Origin: Lachnospiraceae bacterium
Lineage (GTDB): Bacteria; Bacillota; Clostridia; Lachnospirales; Lachnospiraceae
Direction: 5' to 3'
NCBI GenBank assembly: GCA_024699395.1
Contig: JAILPU010000246.1
Location: 1-5,381, forward strand
Length of the DNA: 5,381 nucleotides
The position numbers and the translations under genes were made by a program. This document shows, piece after piece, positions 1 to 4,826 of the stretch. Within the stretch, counting starts at the first letter, position 1, and each line of letters opens with the position of its first letter. The notes beneath the pieces are model-generated. The model was given only the letters and a program-made list of their open reading frames with translations. It did not search any database and had not been told where the DNA came from.

Positions 1-120
1 AAAAGGCACATGCTCGTAATCAAATCAATATATTCTTATAGCAAAACAAAGCGACACCTGCGATGGCAAAATAGTTAATGGGTAAGTTACTGGATATGTT
101 AATGAAATTAAAAGATATAA

Positions 121-153
121 GAAAGACCGGCAGCGGATTAATCGCTGCCGGTC
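121..153 (-). terminator. Rho-independent terminator of the CE2-type esterase gene
   Basis: On the minus strand an 11-bp perfect GC-rich stem (arms 143-153 and 125-135, GACCGGCAGCG with its complement) closes a 7-nt loop and is followed by a U-rich tail reading TTTCTTATATC. It begins about 24 nt after the stop codon of the esterase gene, which is the usual position. The tail is broken by a C but the stem is strong. The plus-strand side has no T-run, so it should act only for the minus-strand gene. Confidence 0.88.
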
Positions 154-177
154 GCAATAAACAAGGTATTTAACTTA

Positions 178-2328
178 TTATAAAACATTGTTTGCGATAA
201 ACTCAGCCAAAGCTTTACCCGCTACCTCGTGTCCTTTCTGGTTAGGATGATTTCCCTGTCCATAACCGTAGGAACTGGTGGAAGGAAGCCGGAAGAAATA
301 GATCTTTTCATTGTTGTTAGCATTGTATTTATCTACTACTTCTTCTTTTATAGTTTTTATAAGATCTTCATCTACCCACATAAGACCAATGGTACACACT
401 ATTTTGGCATTAGGATTCTTCTCTCTTATTTCTTTTATAAACTTAAAATAAGCATCTACATATTCTTCTCTTCTTGTTTCTGTATACTTTTTATTGTCAT
501 AATATATATACGAGTTATCGTTTGTTCCAAGATTAATAACACAGACATCAAATTTACGCGTTCTCTCATAAGACAAAGGAACAGATTCAAACCCGGCAAT
601 AGGATTCCCAACTTTATCATAATAAGAAGGGATTAAGTCTTTATCTCTTCTTTGTCCGCCATGATTTTTATCAGTATATGCGGAATAAAGTCCGTAACCC
701 GAACCTGATACGCATGAAAAATCGGCACCAAGCTCCTTAGAACAAACAGCTGCGTAGGTACATGAAGCATCCTCACACAGAGTAGAATCCATCATTCCCA
801 CTGAACCCCATCCACAGGTGATGGAATCACCCATAAACTCAAAATAATACTGTTTATTAGGTGTAAGTTTGATATCTTCGTCAGATTTTACTCTAATCTT
901 TGAAACAGCACAGGAACTCTTGTACATTTCGGTAAGCTTTATTACGGAAACAACATGATCTGCAGGCTGCTGACCAATATCCTTCAATACTTCTATTGTC
1001 TGATAATCTTTATCAATAGTGTACTCTTCTCTGGTTCCGTCAATTTCAATCGCAATGCGACATCTTGCATTAACACAACTCGTATCTGAATTTGTAGCAT
1101 TCTTGTCACCACGAATATCTATCGATGCAGCTGTTCCATGGAACTTAAACTCAATCTTAGAAGCTGAGAAGGTTAACCATCTTTCATTATTATAAAATAC
1201 CGATCTTCCGGTAGCCTTTACATGACTGTCATCGGCATAGAAGGTTCTGGAAGTAAGATTGGTATTTGTTGATCCGTTATTGTTTCCGCTTCCCGGGGAA
1301 TAATAAACATAATTACCCTCGGCGGGAAGTGTTCCGTTAATGGTATATGAGGAATCAACATCCTTAAATACAACTGCAACACTGCTGCCAAGAATGCTTC
1401 TGGGAACAGTATATTCAATACAGGAAGACTGTTTTTCGGTAGTCATGCCTGTATTGTTCTGTACAGACCAGCTCCATGAATTGTCATTTGACTGATGATA
1501 ATACATGGTGGATCCCTCGATCATGTAATCCATGCCGGCATTCGGGAATTTATAATCTAAGTAACCAGTATTCTTGTTGTTATCGGAATCGATAAATAAC
1601 TGACCCTTGGTACCAAGATTGTTACCGTCAACCCTTACATAAAGATTATCCGCATCACTTGCAAGCTTTAATGAATTTGCATTCTGATTGGATGCAGTAG
1701 CCAAAGGAGTAATACTTGACCAGCCAAATTTCGAAGAATCCAGGCACTCCCAGTATTTTGCTGCGCACTGAGTGGGAGTCCAATCCTGCCATTCTGCGGT
1801 ATGAGCTTTGATGCACTTATAGGTAGCTCCGTTATACTTAACTATATCTCCTACTTTGTAATTTCCAAGATATGCCCATTCCGGATAAGAGCTCTCTCCC
1901 GAACCGGATAAAGCTCCAAGTGGCGTATATCTCCATGCAAGTCCTTCATTCTCGGGATGCCAGTCATAAATACTTACTGTGTATCCAACATTACATCTGT
2001 ATATCTTTCCGTTGTATTCCACAACATCGCCATCATTGATAGTAATTCCGAAAGCCCATTTTACAACAGGAGCTTCGGCCCATGCCCATGTGCTGGCAGG
2101 ATTAACCGGAGTCCAGTCACTGTACTGAATGGTGATATCACTCTTACACAGATATAACTTACCCTGATACTTTACCAGATCACCACTTTTGTATGATGCT
2201 CCCAGCGCCCAGTCATAACAGCCTGCAACACTCGTCTGTGTTGCAGCTTTAACCTGTGTTGACGGGCAATACAAACCTGTCACTGCCAACGTTGCCGCCA
2301 GCAAGATCCCAATACACTTCTTTCTCAT
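178..2328 (-). CDS. Secreted multimodular CE2-type SGNH acetylesterase with three chitin-binding-like modules
   Basis: Probably removes acetyl groups from a plant or microbial polysaccharide outside the cell. The 716-aa product begins with a signal peptide (MRKK, hydrophobic stretch to about residue 20, likely cleavage after VKA near 28). Three tandem modules at about 36-83, 88-135 and 148-195 share W...Y..GD.V.YNG..Y.C...DW.P, the pattern of ChtBD3/CBM5-12 domains. Residues about 200-345 (DADNLYVRV, LFIDSDNN.NTGY) resemble a DOMON/CBM9-like beta domain, followed by a Gly/Asn/Ser/Thr linker at about 346-358. The C-terminal half matches carbohydrate esterase family 2: a beta jelly roll at about 360-485, then an SGNH domain with GDS (Ser502), SGSGYG (541-546), GTND (601-604) and NHP (His694). 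The usual Asp three residues before the His is Gln691. Many cysteines are present for an exported protein. It has its own promoter and terminator. Substrate is inferred only from family; xylan, other acetylated hemicellulose and chitin-like polymers are all possible. Confidence 0.88.
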   Translation of the reverse strand: MRKKCIGILLAATLAVTGLYCPSTQVKAATQTSVAGCYDWALGASYKSGDLVKYQGKLYLCKSDITIQYSDWTPVNPASTWAWAEAPVVKWAFGITINDGDVVEYNGKIYRCNVGYTVSIYDWHPENEGLAWRYTPLGALSGSGESSYPEWAYLGNYKVGDIVKYNGATYKCIKAHTAEWQDWTPTQCAAKYWECLDSSKFGWSSITPLATASNQNANSLKLASDADNLYVRVDGNNLGTKGQLFIDSDNNKNTGYLDYKFPNAGMDYMIEGSTMYYHQSNDNSWSWSVQNNTGMTTEKQSSCIEYTVPRSILGSSVAVVFKDVDSSYTINGTLPAEGNYVYYSPGSGNNNGSTNTNLTSRTFYADDSHVKATGRSVFYNNERWLTFSASKIEFKFHGTAASIDIRGDKNATNSDTSCVNARCRIAIEIDGTREEYTIDKDYQTIEVLKDIGQQPADHVVSVIKLTEMYKSSCAVSKIRVKSDEDIKLTPNKQYYFEFMGDSITCGWGSVGMMDSTLCEDASCTYAAVCSKELGADFSCVSGSGYGLYSAYTDKNHGGQRRDKDLIPSYYDKVGNPIAGFESVPLSYERTRKFDVCVINLGTNDNSYIYYDNKKYTETRREEYVDAYFKFIKEIREKNPNAKIVCTIGLMWVDEDLIKTIKEEVVDKYNANNNEKIYFFRLPSTSSYGYGQGNHPNQKGHEVAGKALAEFIANNVL
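1759..2223 (-). repeat. Three tandem ChtBD3/CBM5-12-like modules within the esterase
   Basis: The encoded protein has three diverged copies of about 48 residues. Each has Trp (40, 91, 151), Gly-Asp (49-50, 100-101, 160-161), an aromatic strand ending Tyr-x-Cys (Cys61, Cys112, Cys172) and Asp-Trp-x-Pro (71-74, 122-125, 182-185). Copy 3 also carries the Cys-x-x-Ala-His-Thr signature common in bacterial chitin-binding type 3 domains. The repeat is visible at protein level but not as a close DNA repeat, so the duplication is old. A linker of about 12 residues (Gly/Ser/Glu-rich) separates copies 2 and 3. Confidence 0.8.
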
Positions 2329-2435
2329 TTTTGCCTCCCTTTTTTTCTATTCCGACCTTCTCTGTCAGATTGTTTGTGTACGGTCTTTCGTTAACGGCCC
2401 CCTAATATTATCAATATTTCGCAACAAACCGACCA
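2329..2435 (-). other. Putative leader of about 107 nt of the esterase mRNA
   Basis: This is the segment between the transcription start predicted from the -10 box and the ATG. On the minus strand it contains GGGGGCC at 2396-2402, the 8-bp palindrome CGTTAACG (2389-2396), two copies of GGTCGG (2429-2434 and 2352-2357), and an A-run before the RBS. I do not recognise a riboswitch or other known RNA family, and I see no strong hairpin followed by a U-run that would attenuate. The function of the extra leader length is unknown. Confidence 0.4.
2334..2340 (-). promoter_or_regulatory. Ribosome binding site of the esterase gene
   Basis: Minus-strand AGGGAGG stands 5 nt before the ATG at 2328 (AGGGAGG-CAAAA-ATG). 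It fixes this ATG, which is followed directly by the signal peptide, as the start. Confidence 0.85.
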
Positions 2436-2441
2436 AGTCAT

Positions 2442-2470
2442 ATTATACCAACAATTTTTATGGTTTTCAA
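2442..2470 (-). promoter_or_regulatory. Sigma-A type promoter driving the esterase gene
   Basis: On the minus strand the -35 box TTGAAA (2465-2470) is separated by exactly 17 bp from the consensus -10 box TATAAT (2442-2447). An extended -10 TG stands one base upstream of it (TGGTATAAT). AT-rich DNA lies upstream and could act as an UP element. The start site would fall near 2435. This is the best promoter in the window. Confidence 0.82.
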
Positions 2471-2483
2471 ACAACTGTTGGTA
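2446..2483. promoter_or_regulatory. Inverted repeat flanking the promoter spacer, candidate operator
   Basis: TACCAACA (2446-2453) and its exact reverse complement TGTTGGTA (2476-2483) are centred 30 bp apart, about three helical turns. One arm touches the upstream edge of the -10 box; the other lies just upstream of the -35 box. This placement suits a regulator occupying two half-sites around the promoter. No regulator gene is in the window, so its use is inferred. Confidence 0.4.
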
Positions 2484-2541
2484 AAAATATATACAAATCG
2501 AGGCAATTTTTATTGTTTATTACGCATATTATCCATAGAAA

Positions 2542-2559
2542 TAATATTAATTAATATTA
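2542..2559. repeat. 18-bp perfect AT-only palindrome downstream of the VanZ-RDD gene
   Basis: TAATATTAA followed by TTAATATTA forms a perfect palindrome 19 nt after the stop of the VanZ-RDD gene. Read on the minus strand it could fold into a 7-bp A/U hairpin followed by TTTCT. That would be a weak terminator at best, since there is no GC in the stem. It could instead be a protein binding site upstream of the esterase promoter. No better terminator is visible for the VanZ-RDD gene. Confidence 0.35.
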
Positions 2560-2578
2560 CGTTGTTTTTCTATTGTGC

Positions 2579-3769
2579 TTATTTACTATTTTCCCACAAT
2601 TCCAGATGAGTTTTGGTCCAGGTATTGTGAGGAAGTCCACCCTTTTTAAAAATACTGTTTACAAGGATTATAAACACAATGGGGAAATATATTATGCAGG
2701 CGCCTGTCAGGATACTTCTTTCAAAGTTGGTGGCAGAAACCCCCGTGTAGGAATTGGCTGTTGCCCCTATAAGAATAAGAGAAATAAGTACCATCATAGG
2801 CTCCATAAAATACAGGATAATATTTCTGTAGAGAAGATCCTTTGCAGTGACCTTATCCTGACCTTCCCTGTCACTTACAATCCTTACATTAACAAGAGCA
2901 TTTCCTATGGTCTGCTTTTTCCAAATCTTCGGAAGTACAATAAAGTATACAGCTAAAAGTGCATACTTGATCAATTCCGTCACATAAAACTCTGCATGTA
3001 TATTCTGTGCAAAATAATGGGAAATCACGTAATTAACCCCGAGATTTATAATATTGCATACGATCCAGTCAACAGAAAATGCCGTAAAGGCACGGATAAT
3101 TCCAAGCTTCTTTCCGCGCTCCCTTGCTGCTTCGTCCATCTTTTCAACGGAGGGAAGGAATCGCATGATAATGGGAGCACACCAGAATCCGATCATGCAT
3201 CCCAAAGTATTATTCATAAGATCGTCCACATCGGGACAACGGAATGCATAAGGATAAATCCCCCACACACCGGAAAGCTGTGTCATTTCAAAGAAAAGAC
3301 TTACAAGAAAGCCTATTTCCAGCGCCTTTTTCCAGGATACCCTAAAGTAATACCTTAAATAAAATCCCAGTGGAACCTGCATGATTATATTGGCGATTAT
3401 CTGAAAAAGCATATGCGACTTAAAGAAACTTATCCAGTTTTCCTTTACCAAAAAGCTTCCTTTGTCCGAAAAGGATAATCCTGCTTTATCAAGGGCATAC
3501 AAAATATTGTTAAACAAGTGGTAGTTAAACGCCACGGGCTTTCTCTTCAATACCTCCTCCAAAGTAGGCAAAGGAAGGAGCGTCAAAAAGAACGCACACA
3601 TCATGTAGAAGACAAAGGAAAATATAACCACGGCTCTCATTGCCGACAAACCCTTATATTTTCTGTAATTCCATACCAGAAAAGGAATGGTGATAAGACA
3701 TACCACCAAAGGGAACAGCATAACCGCCGTCATAACCGGGATTGAATAACCTGATAAATGTGACAACAA
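2579..3769 (-). CDS. VanZ-like / RDD-domain fusion membrane protein
   Basis: The 396-aa integral membrane protein has about nine predicted hydrophobic segments (roughly 9-34, 43-66, 118-141, 149-165, 185-205, 225-252, 262-282, 312-337, 352-373). The first half carries VanZ-family marks: Asn-x3-Gln-x-Pro-Leu-Gly at 127-135, Glu-x2-Gln at 161-164, and Arg-Cys-Pro-Asp-Val-Asp-Asp-Leu with Asn-Asn-Thr-Leu-Gly at 177-190. The second half, from about 222, fits an RDD domain: Arg226 and Asp234 in the first helix, the Lys-x-Thr-Ile-Gly-Asn-x-Leu segment at 285-291, and two further helices. VanZ in the vanA cluster gives low-level teicoplanin resistance; most VanZ-like and RDD proteins have no proven role. 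I choose the TTG at 3769 because AGAGG stands 8 nt upstream; the first internal ATG (Met13) has no such site and would cut into the first helix. No antibiotic-resistance genes lie nearby. Function is unknown; a cell-envelope role is only a guess. Confidence 0.85.
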   Translation of the reverse strand: MLSHLSGYSIPVMTAVMLFPLVVCLITIPFLVWNYRKYKGLSAMRAVVIFSFVFYMMCAFFLTLLPLPTLEEVLKRKPVAFNYHLFNNILYALDKAGLSFSDKGSFLVKENWISFFKSHMLFQIIANIIMQVPLGFYLRYYFRVSWKKALEIGFLVSLFFEMTQLSGVWGIYPYAFRCPDVDDLMNNTLGCMIGFWCAPIIMRFLPSVEKMDEAARERGKKLGIIRAFTAFSVDWIVCNIINLGVNYVISHYFAQNIHAEFYVTELIKYALLAVYFIVLPKIWKKQTIGNALVNVRIVSDREGQDKVTAKDLLYRNIILYFMEPMMVLISLILIGATANSYTGVSATNFERSILTGACIIYFPIVFIILVNSIFKKGGLPHNTWTKTHLELWENSK

Positions 3770-3777
3770 ATTTTTTA

Positions 3778-3782
3778 CCTCT
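3778..3782 (-). promoter_or_regulatory. Ribosome binding site selecting a TTG start for the VanZ-RDD gene
   Basis: Minus-strand AGAGG (3778-3782) is 8 nt before TTG at 3769. The next codon is also TTG, which would have an 11-nt spacing and is less likely. No ATG is near the site. Confidence 0.65.
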
Positions 3783-3792
3783 TTCCGACCTT

Positions 3793-3831
3793 AAAAAAAC
3801 AGCAATAACATATGAATGTTATCACTGTTTT
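3793..3831 (-). terminator. Intrinsic terminator after tRNA-Arg(CCU)
   Basis: On the minus strand the arms 3816-3831 and 3796-3811 form a continuous stem of up to 16 bp (14 without the flanking A-U pairs, including two G-U pairs) around the loop TCAT. A run of seven T follows at 3793-3799, partly sharing bases with the stem end. The hairpin starts 3 nt after the tRNA discriminator base. It should end the serS-DUF3881-tRNA transcript. The plus side has only four T, so it is unlikely to be bidirectional. Confidence 0.9.
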
Positions 3832-3834
3832 CAA
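3807..3834 (-). promoter_or_regulatory. Weak candidate promoter for the VanZ-RDD gene inside the terminator
   Basis: Minus-strand TTGAAA (3829-3834), the same -35 hexamer as at the esterase promoter, is followed after 16 bp by TATGTT (3807-3812), a four-of-six match to the -10 consensus. Only 23 nt separate the terminator T-run from the VanZ-RDD start, so any private promoter must overlap the terminator or the tRNA. The match is modest, and the alternative is readthrough from the upstream operon. Confidence 0.3.
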
Positions 3835-3906
3835 CGTTCCCAACGGGAATCGAACCCATAACTAGCGCTTAGGAGGCGCTTATTATATCCGTTTAACTAT
3901 GGGAAC
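3835..3906 (-). tRNA. tRNA-Arg (anticodon CCU, reads AGG)
   Basis: A full 72-nt cloverleaf can be folded. The acceptor is GTTCCCA with TGGGAAC, the D stem GTTA/TAAT has an 8-nt loop containing GG, and the anticodon stem AGCGC/GCGCT encloses loop CTCCTAA. The variable loop is 4 nt, the T stem ATGGG/CCCGT encloses TTCGATT, and the discriminator is G. The anticodon CCT decodes AGG arginine. The 3' CCA is not encoded (TTG follows), so it must be added by the CCA-adding enzyme. The 5' end is 4 nt after the stop codon of the DUF3881-like gene and no convincing promoter lies just upstream. It is therefore probably cut from the mRNA by RNase P, with the terminator hairpin forming its 3' trailer. Confidence 0.95.
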
Positions 3907-3910
3907 CGGT

Positions 3911-4810
3911 CTATTTGTAATCAGGGAAATTTATATACCCCTGAATCCATATAACACCTTTAAATCGCCTGCCGGGCTTCGGCTCGCCAAACAAATCTAT
4001 TATATTAATACATACATCAAAAGTCAACTCATTACAGCAAATAGTTAAGATGTAGATTTCCTCGTTAGTTATGGTATTTGTGGTCTTTTTAACCTCCATA
4101 ATCTCACCCATAACCGTATAGAGATCGCACTCCACTCCGTAAGGCATAAAGAAGGTGTCCACTACACTGTACACATCCTCATGTCTTATTCTTCTGGATA
4201 TAACATTATAGGTATCCATCTCTTCAAGAGTAAGGGTCTCCATTGCATCTTCGTTACCCTTTTTGGCCTCGGCTATAAGCTGCCTTTTACCCGCCTGCTC
4301 CCTGGCAATCTGCTGTCTCTGCTCCTCATCCTTTTTAACGGGAAGAAGGATATTACCGGAAACGGAAAGGGCGCTCAGTGTGAGAGATGTTCCCCTCATG
4401 GGAAGCTTATCTGCTGTTTTTGCGGAAACATACTGGATCATGTTTCTAAGGTAGAAGATCACCGAGATTCCAAGTCTCTCATCGTCACAGATTCCCGCGT
4501 AGGAATCCTTGGCCGCATGTCTTTCGATGGTAACATCTTCAAAGCTTGTGATACCTTTTCCCGCAAGATAGGGATAGGAGTAGTTAAGCATGAATTTGTC
4601 GTCCTCATCGAACTCCCCGGAAACGGTGATTCCGAAATCGAGATTCTTATCAAAGGAAAGGTTCTTGGAAAACTCACCCAACACCACCTCATCCTCTGTT
4701 ATGGTATAGGATCTCTCATCGGAATTCTTCACTATATCTCTAAGGAAATCATTGTATTGTTTTGTTTTTATTAAATTGCTGAATCCTATTGCACGAAGAT
4801 ACTTATGCAA
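3911..4810 (-). CDS. DUF3881-like protein of unknown function, downstream of serS
   Basis: The 299-aa soluble protein has no signal peptide or membrane segment. I recognise it as probably the clostridial family DUF3881, whose members begin like this one (His-Lys-Tyr-Leu-Arg-Ala-Ile-Gly-Phe) and have no known function. Three parts can be seen: a mixed alpha/beta region to about 155; a highly charged Lys/Glu/Gln helix, probably coiled coil, at about 159-198; and a beta-rich C-terminal region (about 210-296). The last part contains MGEI, Thr-Asn-x-Ile-Thr-Asn-Glu-Glu, a Cys-Cys-Asn pair, and GRRFKG followed by Ile-Trp-Ile-Gln-Gly. That region looks like a small beta barrel, but this is only an impression. 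A longer in-frame reading from GTG at 4861 would overlap the end of serS and lacks a Shine-Dalgarno site. The TTG at 4810 has AGGAGG 8 nt upstream and gives the usual family N-terminus, so I prefer it. It is 16 nt after serS and 4 nt before tRNA-Arg, which suggests co-transcription and perhaps a role near translation. Confidence 0.82.
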   Translation of the reverse strand: MHKYLRAIGFSNLIKTKQYNDFLRDIVKNSDERSYTITEDEVVLGEFSKNLSFDKNLDFGITVSGEFDEDDKFMLNYSYPYLAGKGITSFEDVTIERHAAKDSYAGICDDERLGISVIFYLRNMIQYVSAKTADKLPMRGTSLTLSALSVSGNILLPVKKDEEQRQQIAREQAGKRQLIAEAKKGNEDAMETLTLEEMDTYNVISRRIRHEDVYSVVDTFFMPYGVECDLYTVMGEIMEVKKTTNTITNEEIYILTICCNELTFDVCINIIDLFGEPKPGRRFKGVIWIQGYINFPDYK

Positions 4811-4818
4811 AAGTTTCG

Positions 4819-4824
4819 CCTCCT
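4819..4824 (-). promoter_or_regulatory. Perfect AGGAGG ribosome binding site deciding the TTG start
   Basis: Minus-strand AGGAGG (4819-4824) lies wholly in the 16-nt gap after the serS stop and 8 nt before TTG at 4810. This decides against the GTG at 4861, which lies inside serS. Confidence 0.85.
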
Positions 4825-4826
4825 GT

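Noticed and set aside
1..120. Possible start of a further gene or regulatory RNA at the left edge
   Set aside because: No start codon with a ribosome binding site, no -35/-10 pair with acceptable spacing and no known RNA motif on either strand.
96..173. 25-codon plus-strand frame ATG to TAA spanning the terminator hairpin
   Set aside because: No clear Shine-Dalgarno site, and its middle is the terminator stem of the esterase gene, which explains the sequence fully.
229..636. 135-aa open frame on the plus strand
   Set aside because: It lies antisense to the SGNH catalytic domain, has a Phe/Ile/Tyr-rich composition typical of a reversed AT-rich gene, and shows no recognisable domain.
2573..2956. 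127-aa open frame on the plus strand
   Set aside because: It is antisense to the RDD half of the VanZ-RDD gene, and its product has no domain pattern.
2579..3769. VanZ domain read as part of a glycopeptide-resistance cluster
   Set aside because: No vanA/H/X/S/R-like genes are present; most VanZ-like proteins are not resistance determinants.
3920..3970. Possible private promoter for tRNA-Arg within the end of the DUF3881 gene (TATATA-like box)
   Set aside because: No -35 hexamer lies at 16-18 bp spacing, and the TATA-like bases are explained by Gly-Tyr-Ile-Asn codons.
4181..4774. 197-aa open frame on the plus strand
   Set aside because: It is a shadow of the DUF3881-like gene on the opposite strand; no good ribosome binding site and no recognisable family.
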